Positions 21,027-31,377 of a stretch of 64,000 bases of DNA are shown in pieces. The position numbers and the translations under genes are program-made. Each line of letters begins with the position of its first letter. Position 1 is the first letter of the stretch. Below the pieces are notes generated by a model that saw nothing but the letters and a program-made list of their open reading frames with translations, searched no databases and was not told the DNA's origin. This stretch comes from Rebecca billardiae RCC1528. Its lineage: Eukaryota; Haptophyta. The stretch is taken from assembly GCA_965240325.2 (NCBI GenBank), contig OZ251245.1, positions 806,001 through 870,000 on the forward strand, given 5' to 3'.

Positions 21027-24000
21027 CTACGGCGACGACGGCTGCAGGGCAAAGTCCGCCAGACTGACGCCGCCGCGGTGCGGCTGCACCCACTTCACCA
21101 CCACGCGCAGCTGCATGCCGCTTGGCAGCTCGGCGTCGCGCATCCACGCGTGCAGGCCAAGGTCAGGCAGCAGTACGTACGTGGACGTGCGGCCGCGCTG
21201 CAGCCGTTGGGGCTGCGAATGCAGCGCGAGGGCGCGGTGCACGGTGTAGCCCTCGCGCGCGCGCTGCGCGAGGAACTGTCGCGCCCAGTAGCGGGACGAC
21301 TCGCTCTCGAGCCGCGCCGCCTGCCGCGTGCGCGCGGCGACGTGCGCGATGCGCGTCTCGAGCGCCGCGCTCTCATATGGCGGCGCGCACTCTGGCCGCG
21401 CGCCCTCGGCCGCGCACATCCGCGCACACGCCTCGGCGTGAGCGTCGTCGTCGAGCGGCGCGCCGCGCACGAGCCCCCCGCTCGCGCTGAGCAGCGCGCG
21501 CAGCTGGTGGTGCGCCACGAGGTCGAGGTAGCGCCGGAGCGGCGAGGTGACGTGCACGAATCCACGCAGTGCGAGCAGGGCGTGCCCCGCGCCGGGCTGC
21601 GCCGACGTGCTCACCCCACGGAGCAGCGGCCAGGTCGCGGCGGTCGCGAGCAGCTGGTCTCGCAACAGGCTGTCGTCCACCGGGTGCGCCGTGCCGGCGA
21701 GCGAGTCGGCGCGCGCCTCGGCCGGGGTGAGGCCGGCAAAGGCGTGCGGGAAGGGCGGCCCCGCCTGCGGCACTTCGCCGCCGCCCGCCGCGCCCGCGAG
21801 CCCTCTTGGCCTGCGCCCTCGCCTCGCCACGAGGCGCTCGTCCCGAAGCGCCGCCAGCGCCGCCGGTGCGGGCATGCTTCCGACGCCTTCAGACTCGGCG
21901 GGCCGGAGCGCCTGGTGCGCGCGGTACGGCAGCGGCAGGCCCGCCTGCGTGCCGATCTCGGCGGCGATCTCGCCGGCAAGGATCATGCCCTCCGCTTCGA
22001 TGGCGGAGGAGCGCCCGCCGTCGAGGTGCAGCACAGACGGTCCCGCCATGCTCACGCGCCGCAGGCCGAGCTCAGCCTTCACCCTGGGCCGCGGCAGCAG
22101 GAACTGGAGCGCACCGCCCTCCGCGACGCGCATGCGGCGCCGCGCGAGCGTCACCTGCTCGAGCAGCCGCAGCTGCTCGATCGTGCGGCCCGCGGCGTCC
22201 TCACTGCCTTCGGGCGCGGCGCGCGCGGCGGCGGCGGGCGCGGCCGCGCCTTCGAGCCCGTCCGACGCGTGCAGCAGCCGGTCGGCCGCGCCGCACGTGA
22301 GCGCCAGGACGCGCGGCAGCGAGAGCTCGCGCAGCGCAAACTCGAGCAGCCGCCCCGACTGGAGGCCGACGCGAGCGGAGAAGGTGAGGGCTGAGCGCGC
22401 GCGCGCGGGCGCGTCGGGCTCGGGCGCGGCGACGGGCTCGAGGCCCGTGCCGCCTTCGCCGCGCGCGATCTCTGGCGGGAGCATCGGCACCGAGCCCTCG
22501 GGCAAGCACACCGTGGTCGCGCGCTCGGCGGCGAGCTCGTCCAGAGCCGAGAAGGGCGGGATGCGCGCCGTGGGCGAGGCCACGTGCACGTGCACCCAAG
22601 CGCTCGGCTCGGCGTCCGGCGCGGCCGGGTCGGGCGCTCCGAGCTCGGCGCGCGCGTCGGCGAGCTCGACGGAGAGCCCATCGTCGATCTCCTCCGCGAC
22701 CGGACTTACGAGCGTCATCACCTGCAGCGAGTGCACAGCGGTCGAGCGAGCCGCGCGCGCGGCGCCCGGCGCAGCGGTGGCGTCGACGTCGGCGGCCGTG
22801 CCGTCGGCGTCAGCGGCGTCGGCGTTCGCGCTCGGCGGCGTCGGCATCGTCGGCGGCGCGGAGGCGGCCGACCCCGCCCAGTCTGACAGCGGCAGGAGCA
22901 AGCGGCTGTCGAGCGCGCGCTCTCGCGCCACGTTGACGAGATCGTGCATCTCGCCGAGTCTGATGAGCACTTCCACTGCTGCAGACGGCCGGTCCTGCGC
23001 ACAGGGACGCGGAGGCGGAGCGGGGGGTGGCGGGGCGGCGGCCGCGGGGCAGTGAGCGCGCGCGGCGCGGCGGCGCGGCGCGGCGCGGCGCACGCGTGCA
23101 AGCATGGCCGCTGTGCGCGCGCCCCGCAAGCCGTGCGCGCGCTTGAGCGAGTCTCTCACCTTGCGCACGAGCGGCCACAGCACCTGCCTGATCAGTGGCT
23201 CGTGGGCCACGTAGTTGCCCTCCAGCTCATTCGAGAGAGCATAGCTGCGCAGTGCGGCAAGGATCGGCGCATCGCCGGGCTCGGCGCCGAGCTCCGCCCA
23301 GTGCGCGCCGGGCGGCGCGTCCGAGGTGCGCTGCTCGCCTCCCTCCTCCGCCGCCGCGGGCGCGCTCGCTGCGCCCATCAGCTCGGCGCGCACGGGGGCG
23401 AGCTCGGCGCCCTTCTCCGCCGCCGCGGGCAAAGGGCGATCAACTCCTTGATGGCCCATTGCCGCGGGCGCGCTCGCTGCGCCCGTCAGCTCGGCGCGCA
23501 CAGGGCCGCCCATCAGTCGCTCCCGGTGCCATTTGGGGATGGCGAAGATGGAGCGCTTGAATGGGGGCGCCTCCGCCGTCAGGGCGATGGTCGCGCCGAG
23601 CCACTCGTCGCGAACGCCGCGCGGCGGCGATGGCGATGGCGGCTGCGCCTCGGCCTGCCGCGCGCTGCGCGGCTGCGCCAGCTCGCTCCAGAGCGTCGCG
23701 TCCCGCGCGTAGATCGCCACGCGCAGCCGGTCGTTGATTCGGACCCTCTCCGCAGCCGTCAGCCGCAGCTCGGCGTGCTGCTCGAGCGCGGCGCGCACCT
23801 CGGGCACGGCGGTGGCGGGGCGGCGGCGGAAGGCGAGCGCGCGCGTCGTCGGCTTGAAGAAGGGCGCACACGCCGGCTCGACCAGCTCCAGATGCACCGC
23901 CAGCGCCTGCAGGTTGGTCGGGCTGTCAACGCCGAGCAGCAGCTTGGCGAGGTCGACGCAGCCGCGCCCGGCCGCGCTCGACGCGTCGGGCTCGTCGAGC

Positions 24001-24500
24001 TCGGCCCAGACGCGCTCGGCCTCGCGCCGTACCACCGCGCGGTACTCCTTCACGCGCGTCAGGATGTTCTGGAGCTCCTGCCGCACGAAGCGCGGCGGGC
24101 CGTCCCGGATCGGCTCGCGCAGCCGCCAGCACGAGTCCACGTCTGCGCTGTGCAGGATGGAGGTGCCGCGGCTGTGGTCGGCGAGCCAATCGTTGGGCCT
24201 CTTCTGCTCACGGAGCACGCCCACGCGCCGCACGCCGGCTCTGTCGCGGTAGCACGCGATGTGCCCGCACACCGCCTCGGCGTCGGCAGTGCGTAGGTCG
24301 ACAAAGCCAGAGCGCTCGATTCCAATCTGCAGCGGGACGGGCGGGAAGGGTGGGTGCGCCTCGTGCAGCTCGGCCGGCGGCACGTCGACGGCGCTCATCG
24401 AGCACAGGCCGCGCGCGCCGGCGGGCCACGCGCGCGGCGGGAAGAGCGGCTGCGCGGCGGCGAGCGGCGCGACGCGGCGCAGCCGCCATGCGCCTGCCAT
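21027..24500 (-). CDS. Organellar RNB (RNase II) family 3'-5' exoribonuclease
   Basis: Two exons, 24500-23160 and 22994-21027, give 1102 residues. The start MAGAWRLRRVAPLAAAQPLF is Arg-rich and acid-free, like a mitochondrial presequence; the frame is open further upstream but that ATG is chosen for this reason. The RNB catalytic domain shows EEIDDGLSVE (metal-binding Asp pair), HVASPTARIPPFSALDELAAERATTVCLPEG, and the diagnostic VTSPLRRYLDLVAHHQL. The C-terminal 80 residues look like a divergent S1 domain. The N-terminal 500 residues resemble Dss1/RNB mitochondrial enzymes only loosely. An intron, 23159-22995 (AAG|GTGAGA, GCGCAG), is 165 nt and stopless. The family degrades RNA from the 3' end. 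The start is 219 bp from the divergent sulfotransferase gene. Confidence 0.8.
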   Translation of the reverse strand: MAGAWRLRRVAPLAAAQPLFPPRAWPAGARGLCSMSAVDVPPAELHEAHPPFPPVPLQIGIERSGFVDLRTADAEAVCGHIACYRDRAGVRRVGVLREQKRPNDWLADHSRGTSILHSADVDSCWRLREPIRDGPPRFVRQELQNILTRVKEYRAVVRREAERVWAELDEPDASSAAGRGCVDLAKLLLGVDSPTNLQALAVHLELVEPACAPFFKPTTRALAFRRRPATAVPEVRAALEQHAELRLTAAERVRINDRLRVAIYARDATLWSELAQPRSARQAEAQPPSPSPPRGVRDEWLGATIALTAEAPPFKRSIFAIPKWHRERLMGGPVRAELTGAASAPAAMGHQGVDRPLPAAAEKGAELAPVRAELMGAASAPAAAEEGGEQRTSDAPPGAHWAELGAEPGDAPILAALRSYALSNELEGNYVAHEPLIRQVLWPLVRKVRDSLKRAHGLRGARTAAMLARVRRAAPRRRAARAHCPAAAAPPPPAPPPRPCAQDRPSAAVEVLIRLGEMHDLVNVARERALDSRLLLPLSDWAGSAASAPPTMPTPPSANADAADADGTAADVDATAAPGAARAARSTAVHSLQVMTLVSPVAEEIDDGLSVELADARAELGAPDPAAPDAEPSAWVHVHVASPTARIPPFSALDELAAERATTVCLPEGSVPMLPPEIARGEGGTGLEPVAAPEPDAPARARSALTFSARVGLQSGRLLEFALRELSLPRVLALTCGAADRLLHASDGLEGAAAPAAAARAAPEGSEDAAGRTIEQLRLLEQVTLARRRMRVAEGGALQFLLPRPRVKAELGLRRVSMAGPSVLHLDGGRSSAIEAEGMILAGEIAAEIGTQAGLPLPYRAHQALRPAESEGVGSMPAPAALAALRDERLVARRGRRPRGLAGAAGGGEVPQAGPPFPHAFAGLTPAEARADSLAGTAHPVDDSLLRDQLLATAATWPLLRGVSTSAQPGAGHALLALRGFVHVTSPLRRYLDLVAHHQLRALLSASGGLVRGAPLDDDAHAEACARMCAAEGARPECAPPYESAALETRIAHVAARTRQAARLESESSRYWARQFLAQRAREGYTVHRALALHSQPQRLQRGRTSTYVLLPDLGLHAWMRDAELPSGMQLRVVVKWVQPHRGGVSLADFALQPSSP

Positions 24501-24601
24501 GATGCCGCCGCGCGACGATGCACGCTGCGTCAAGATTCGGCCGAAAAATGCGGTTGCATGTTCCAAAGGACGGTATTTCCGATGGTCCTTTGGTTGTTCC
24601 T

Positions 24602-24648
24602 CCAAGGGGCTTACAAAATACCAGCACATCATTTTGTAAGCCCCTTGG
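24602..24648. promoter_or_regulatory. Perfect 18-bp hairpin in a divergent upstream region
   Basis: CCAAGGGGCTTACAAAAT (24602-24619) is exactly complemented by 24631-24648 with an 11-nt loop. It lies midway between the RNase start (24500, minus) and the sulfotransferase start (24720, plus), so it would be in the 5' leader or promoter of one or both genes. Confidence 0.85.
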
Positions 24649-24719
24649 TTCCTCGTCATCAACCTCCACCACCAAGGGTGGTGTCCTCCTCCACTGCTCA
24701 CCACCACCGTGTCGCTCCG

Positions 24720-26923
24720 ATGGACTCGACAGCAGTGCATGCTGCTTTCCGAAGCCGGCGCGGTCGGCAGCGGCTGGCAGCGCGCGACGTCCTCGGGCTT
24801 TGCGGGGCCACGATGGTGGCGAATCTCGCGGCTCGGCTCGCGGCGCCGCTTGCGGTGGTCGGCGTGCTGCTCTGGTCGCTGGCGATCGTGTTCAGCCGGA
24901 GCTCGTCGACCATCTCGCTCACATCCGCCACGGGCCCGAGCTTCTCCACCGAGCCGGGCGCGACCGTGCCGTTCAACGTCGCGAGCTCCGCATCCTCATG
25001 GGCGGACGTGAGCCTGCACGACCTGCGCACGATGGTGTCGGGCGGCGCGATGAGCTTCGAGGCGTACAAGGCGGAGATTGTCCGCCGCATGGCCCACACC
25101 ATCTCGCTCGAAGGGCTCGGCTCGCTCAACCGCCAGCTCGGCGCGGTCATGGACGAGCTGCAAGCGAAGCGCGCGCTCGGCATCTTCCGCACGCCCAACG
25201 CGTCTGCCGCGGCGGCGAAGGGGACGGCGGGCGGCGCGGGCGTGATCGCCGCGACGCCCGACGCCGAGCTCGCCTCCGAGCGCCCGCCGGTCGTCGTGAG
25301 CGACGGCCTCGCCACCGTGCCCGCGCCCGGCGAGGCGCTGCGCTCGGCGCCGCCCATCTCGGATGCGTTGCTCAGCGCGATCAAGCGCGCGCGAGAAGCG
25401 CCCGGGACGGCGCCGGTGAACGTGACGCGGCTGCTCCCGACGCTGATCTTCATCGGCAACCCCAAGTGCGGCTCCACTTTCCTCTGGGACTGCGTGCGCT
25501 CGGGCATCTTCGACCCGACCAACGTCTGCGGCCCCGACTCGTCAAAGTGGCGCAGCTGCAACAGAGGCTTCCTCATCACCGCGTTTGGCCCTCGCAAGGA
25601 GTTCAACTTCTACGACAAGGTGGGGCGCGCGCGGGGGGGGTGCGGGTGCTACCGCCACCACCGTTGCCGCCGCCGCCGCCGCGCGCGCGCGCACCGCGCG
25701 CTCGCGCCTCACGCCGCACGCCCCTCCTGGCCCGCGCGGCGCGCGTTGCGCGCCTGTGCCCTGCGTCCTCACCTGCGGCGCTGGCGCTGCGTGCAGCACT
25801 TCTATAATAATCACGGCTGGGAGTGGTATGTGGGGCCCGAGGTGGACATCAACCTGTGGGAGCGGACGGGCAAGCCGTGGCAGCTCAAGGCGCCGCGGCG
25901 GATGGACGCGGCCAACCGGCAGGGCGCGTTCACCGAGACGTGCCGCCGGCCCGCCGTGATTGACAAGCTGAAGAAGGGAGTCTGTAAGAAGCCCTCAGAG
26001 CATTGGCGGTGTGAGTACTTCGAGGCGTGCGCGCCGATCGGCCGCGCGCCGTTCATCCACGTGAGCAAGATGCTGCTCGACCACGCGTTCCCGAGGCGCG
26101 CCGACCTCTCGCCATTCGCGATGGCCGCGGACCCGTCGATCAATTATTTCATCAAGGTACAGCCGCGCGCCCACGTCCGCGTGTGCGCGTCGCGCAAGAC
26201 GCGGCTGCCGGCGGCGCGCATGCGCGCGCGCGCGCTCACCACGCGCGCCAACCCTCGCGCGCGGGTGGCGCGCAGGCGGGGCCACAGGCCATGCGCTGGA
26301 TGTACGAGGCGGCGATCGACCCGCCCGCGCTGCGCTTCATCCTGCTGATGCGCGACCCCCTCGAGCGCACGTACTCCAACTGGCTCATGTTTCGGCAGTG
26401 GAACTGGGAGGATCAGCCCAACTTCACGCAGGCGGCTGCGGACGAGCTGTTCCACCTGAAGAAGTGCGACCCGGAGACGTTCGAGCGGCCGAAGGCGCGG
26501 CTGCCCGCGATGAGCACCGCCGAGCTCGACCGGTACCACGCCCAGTGCATCATCGGCCCGCCCAAGCACCTGCTCAACCACGTGCGAGGCTCCATGTATG
26601 TGATCGGCGCGCTGCAGTGGTTCAAATGGTTCTCGCCCTCGCAGTTCCTCGTGCTCGACAACGACGAGGTGCGCACGCTCAAGGCGGAGGACCTGCTCTC
26701 GCGCATCGCGAGGCACGCCGGGCTGCACCTCGAGCTCTCCGCCGTGCCCAACTTCCGCTCCGAGTGCGAGGGGCTGCAGCACTCGGGCGACCCGCGCAAG
26801 CACTACCACAAACACAAGTACGCGCCAGAGGCGCGCACGCTGCTGCGCAACCACTTCCGCCCGTACAACGAGATGCTGTACGAGCGGTTGCCGCAGCTCA
26901 CAAAGCGCTGGCCCGACCAATAG
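24720..26923 (+). CDS. Golgi-type membrane sulfotransferase
   Basis: Three exons, 24720-25619, 25797-26156 and 26276-26923, joined in phase 0, give 635 residues. It is a type II membrane protein: a basic cytosolic start, then a membrane helix LAAPLAVVGVLLWSLAIVF near residues 43-61, then a Ser/Thr-rich stem. The PAPS-binding loop is IFIGNPKCGSTFLWD (5'-phosphosulfate site, near residue 248). The 3'-phosphate site is LRFILLMRDPLERTYSNW in exon 3. These two motifs define the Sulfotransfer_1 group that acts on glycans in the Golgi, with PAPS as donor. The exact acceptor is unknown. Introns are 177 nt and 119 nt; an acceptor 12 nt further down would remove four residues from exon 3. The first intron is divisible by three and stopless. 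Confidence 0.85.
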
Positions 26924-27428
<505 letters not shown>

Positions 27429-29346
27429 CTACTGCTCCCAGCGTGCGGCGCACAGTGATGGGAACTGCACGATCTGCACAGGCGAAGCTTCATCAGACGA
27501 AGGCGTGGCCTCGTGGGCCACTGACGCCCCGCCGATCATTGCCGAGTACGGGTCGTCACCGTGTCCGAGCGCGGCAGAGTGCCAGCCGCATGAGTACACA
27601 GCGCCGCCCGCCGTCACGTACAGCGCGTGGGTATAGCCAAAGTCGCAGTGCACCACGCGCTCGTGAGAGAGGGCATGCACGCACTCCGGCACCAGCACTT
27701 TGCCCGCCAAGCGATTGGGCCCTAGGCCCAGCTGGCCGAAGTTGTTGGTCCCAAACACGTGCACGCCGCCGTCCGCGCCCAAGACCGCGCTGCAGCGGTG
27801 GCCAGCGCTGCTGCGCACGGCACGCACGCCTGCCAGCGCCTCAATCCGCCTGGGCCATGCCCATGATTGGTTGGCCACGCAGCTGCGCCCAAGAAGGCCA
27901 TCGTCCCCGTCGTACCGTCCCCCAAATGAGTGCACACCGCCCGCAGTGTCCACCACCAGGCTGTGGCCATTGCCCGCACTCACGTGCGCAGCATGCACTG
28001 CTGCAAGTGCCTCGATGCGCCGTGGCGTGTGCTGACTCTGCTCGTCGCCGTGGCCGAGCTCACCCGAACGGCCGTTCCCGCACGCGTACACGGCGCCCTG
28101 TGTCGAGAGCATCAACGTGTGCGACATGCCCGCGGCGACGCCACCCACGCGCACGCCACTGAGCGCCTCGATGCGCGTAGGCGCCAGCCGCTTCTCAGTG
28201 TCGCCATGGCCGAGCTGGCCCAGGCCGTTGGCGCCCCAGCTGTATGCACGGCCAGCAGCGCTGAGCGCGAGGCTATGCCAACTGCCGGCGGAGATGCCGA
28301 CGACGACCTGTCCCAGCAGCGTGCCCACAAGCGTAAACTCTCCACGCGCACGGCGGTCGCCGAGCCCAAGCTGTCCAGAACGGTTCTTGCCGCAGCCGTA
28401 CACGGCGCCGGCGTCGCTCAGCGTGAGCAGGTGGTGGCCGCCAGCAGCCACTGCGACCACGCGCACTGCGGACAGCGAAGCCACGCGCGTCGGCACGTCC
28501 ACGGGCGGCACCTGAAGCCCGTGCGAAAGAGCGAGCGGCGCAAAGTGCCCGGTGACCACGCCCACCATCTCCTCGTCCTCGTCCTCGCTCTCCAGCAAGT
28601 CCTCTTCCTCCACGGTCTCCTCACCGCACGTGCAGCCCGCCCTCCGCGTCCACAAACGCGCTGATTTGGTTGTCGCCACACGCGGCGACGCACGCGTGCA
28701 GCGCGCTCATCTCGAACACGCGCTCGCGTTCAATCAATCCAGCCGTCCACGTGGGCGGCAACGTTGGCAGCAGCCGCTCGTGCCCCCGCGCGCGCACACG
28801 CTCGCACAGCGCTTGTTCGACCGGCGAGCGGCCGCCTGGCGCGCCACGGAAGAGGCGTGACGCAGCGTTGGCCGCGGCAAGATCACGAGCGCTGCTGAGG
28901 TGGACGAGCACGCGCACGATCAGATCAACGGGTAGCGCAGCCAAAGCAGGCCCCGCCGCCTCCGGCGCGGCTGCGCTGACGCGGTGCGCCCCATCTCGCC
29001 CCGTGCCGCCCAAGGGCACCGCGAGCGTGACATGGCCCCTGCCCGCTGCGACAGCCACGTGCCGCGGCGCTCCGAGCCGGCACACGCCGGCGTACATCGT
29101 TGTCGCAGACGACACCTGAGTGATGCGCCCGCAGCCGGCGCGGCCGCAGCGCACGGCGCAGCCCTCGGACGCGAGCGCGCGTTCGAAGAGGCACACGTTG
29201 TGCGCGACGTGCTCCGCGCCGCACGCGAGCTGCGCCCACGGCTGCGAGCCGATGCGCTCAGAGCACAGGACACAGATGGAGCCGTCGGACGTCGGGCTCA
29301 GAGCCCAGGGCGTCTCATCTTCGTGCGCAATCGACGTGCGCTCCAT
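27429..29346 (-). CDS. RING-like / F-box / RCC1-repeat protein
   Basis: Starting at ATG 29346, the first part has a Cys/His zinc-binding pattern: ICVLC, then LACG, AEHVAHNVC, and CGRAGCG. It resembles a RING-like finger. An F-box-like segment follows: LAALPVDLIVRVLVHL...DLAAANAASRLFR. From about 28720 downward come seven RCC1-type blades, for example VAAGGHHLLTLSDAGAVYGCG and SAGSWHSLALSAAGRAYSWG, with GQLGHGD loops; the last ends CGWHSAALGHGD. Such proteins act as ubiquitin-ligase adaptors or scaffolds. The frame changes at about 28629. Either a 118-nt intron (28629-28512, GTGCGG...TTCAG) is removed, which restores the frame exactly, or two bases are missing from an HVCGEE blade. No start codon precedes 29346 in frame except a TTG at 29430. 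Confidence 0.65.
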
Positions 29347-29575
29347 GCCGTCGTCGCCGACAACACGACAACACGATAGGTAGCTTACTCGCGCATCCGT
29401 GTTGGGGGCCTTTGCCGCGGGCGACGACAATTTGAAATTGGTCGTGCGCGGTCGTCCGACTTTCAGACTTTAGACAGTCACTCAGGCAGGCGAGATTGAC
29501 GCCCGCCAACTGTCCAACTGTCAACTGACTACGGCGTACTGTACGGTCCTGACGGTCCAGTACACGCATCACATC

Positions 29576-31102
29576 TCATTCGCTGGGAGCAACTGCTGCT
29601 CCTCCTCCTCGGGCAGAGCCGCGCTTTGGGCTTGGCCGGCGGGGCGGCGAGTCCGGCGTCTGCATCGACGCGGGCCAGCCTAGCCGCGCTTCTGGCACCT
29701 GCAGCGTCGTCACATCTCGCACCGCGTCCCGATCGGTGCCGGCGGCGGGGGTATCGGCGCGATTGCCGGCGTCGGCGCCGTCGGGGTCGACGCGTGTTGG
29801 CATGTGCTCCTGCGCGGCGATGGCCTCCCACAGGCGCTCGCTGCCGCTGCGATGGCGCGAGAACACGCCGGGCATCTTCGCCGGGTTCGACGCGGGCGTC
29901 ATCGGGATCGGCTCCTCGCCCGCCGTGATCTCGGCGGCGAGGCCCGCGCTGAGCGTGGGCGAGGCGAGCTGCGTGTGCACGGACGCGGCGAGGTCGCGGA
30001 AGAGCTTCGACTGCGGGAAGTCGGCGGCGTCGTAGCCGAACGGGTTGGAGAGCACGAGGTGCAGGTTGAGGCAGCCCTGGTACACCACGCCGAACAGTAT
30101 CAGCATCAGCCCCGTGTTCAGCGCGTCCCAGTAGTCCGTCAGGCTCGCCACGTACAGCTCGGCGCCGCCTCCCAGCGTGACGACAATCAGCGTGAGCTTC
30201 ACGACGATTGCGATCAGGTTCGCGTACGGCAGTGGCAGCTGCGCGCCGACGTACATGTGCGAGTCGGCGACCATCTTGCGCGCGGTGTTGACGGCGTCGA
30301 ACAGAATGATCCGATCATAGAACGAGCCGAGCCCGGCGCTCGCCGCGTTGAGGACGAGCGTGGCCATCCAGCCGACCACCGTCTCCGCCTTCTTGTCGGT
30401 CGCCTTGAGCAGGCCGACCTCCGCCACGGTGACGAGCTTCGCCTCGAGCAGCTCGGGGAGGCGCACGTCGGAGCGGGCCTCCATGCACATGAGCGAGAAG
30501 GTGAGCAGGATGTACCGCATCACGCGCATCCGCAGCGCCTTGAGCCGCGCCTCGTGCCCGGGGAACGCCTGGCCCACCACCGTCGCAAGGTCGGTGACGG
30601 ATCGCAGGAACTGGGCGAGCGTGAGGTACCGCACCTCCTTCCACGTCCGGATGACGAGGCTGACGAACATGCCGAGGAAGAAGGCGGAGAGCCCCTGCAT
30701 CGCGAGTGCGATGAAGCGCAGCCGCTCCACGTACAGCCGCGCCGCCTCCTCGGGCACCTGCGCGAGGGCAAAGCACGCGGCGATCGCGGTGGCGACGACG
30801 AGGATGAGCAGCAGCTGCAGCCAGATGAACGGGTCATCGAACGCCGTGCCGCGGCGGAAGAAGAGGAAGCCGAAGCGGTACAGCCGGCCGATGTCGTACT
30901 TCGCCACGTGCCCAGACTCCGAGAACGTGACCAACGCCTGCTCCTCGCCGCCAAAGCAGCCGCGCGTCTCGTCGCAGCACGTGCGGTGCGAGCTGCCCTG
31001 CCGCTGCGCGGCGACGTCGACGCCACGCATCGCGCTTGCATTCGATCGCGACGGCGAGTTGGAGGAGCTCACGGCGGAGCCTACTGACGTGCGCGGCGCC
31101 AT
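29576..31102 (-). CDS. Bestrophin-like anion channel, copy A
   Basis: 508 residues, single exon. After a Cys-rich N-terminal stretch (RTCCDETRGCFGG) come hydrophobic segments PFIWLQLLLILVVATAIAACF, IALAMQGLSAFFLGMFVSLVI, NLIAIVVKLTLIVVTLGG and ALNTGLMLILFGVVYQGCLNL. The motif RTWKEVRYLTL and the acidic SNPFGYDAADFP (about residue 349) fit the bestrophin/RFP-TM pattern; the latter corresponds to the NPFGEDDDDF calcium clasp, but with fewer acidic residues. Bestrophins conduct chloride or bicarbonate; algal relatives sit in thylakoid or plasma membranes. No targeting peptide is obvious. It is head-to-head with copy B, 275 bp between starts. ATG 31102 is chosen because it aligns with the start of copy B. 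Confidence 0.7.
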   Translation of the reverse strand: MAPRTSVGSAVSSSNSPSRSNASAMRGVDVAAQRQGSSHRTCCDETRGCFGGEEQALVTFSESGHVAKYDIGRLYRFGFLFFRRGTAFDDPFIWLQLLLILVVATAIAACFALAQVPEEAARLYVERLRFIALAMQGLSAFFLGMFVSLVIRTWKEVRYLTLAQFLRSVTDLATVVGQAFPGHEARLKALRMRVMRYILLTFSLMCMEARSDVRLPELLEAKLVTVAEVGLLKATDKKAETVVGWMATLVLNAASAGLGSFYDRIILFDAVNTARKMVADSHMYVGAQLPLPYANLIAIVVKLTLIVVTLGGGAELYVASLTDYWDALNTGLMLILFGVVYQGCLNLHLVLSNPFGYDAADFPQSKLFRDLAASVHTQLASPTLSAGLAAEITAGEEPIPMTPASNPAKMPGVFSRHRSGSERLWEAIAAQEHMPTRVDPDGADAGNRADTPAAGTDRDAVRDVTTLQVPEARLGWPASMQTPDSPPRRPSPKRGSARGGGAAVAPSE

Positions 31103-31377
31103 ATGGTGTTGAGCTGTCAGCACGCGCGCGCTGGGCAAAAATGACGATGGCGTGTGATGTTTCTGCGAGGTTGAGTGCAGGATCCTCAGTGCTCACGACG
31201 AAATCTCGGACAGCGAGATTGGTATTGGTTGGTATTCATCATTCATCAGTGATGATGTTATTAAGGCATCATAGTCATATTCGTTCATCGCTTTTGTCAC
31301 TGTCAGCACACTCCTTACCAACAGGCTCCATCCCGTGCGACGAGGTGACTCCCTTGGACGAGGGCGTGCAGGCCCAG
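31103..31377. promoter_or_regulatory. Shared upstream region of two divergent channel genes
   Basis: The 275 bp between the two starts is AT-richer than its flanks and must carry both promoters. The inner parts are not palindromic, so the inverted duplication does not extend far past the coding starts. Confidence 0.45.
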
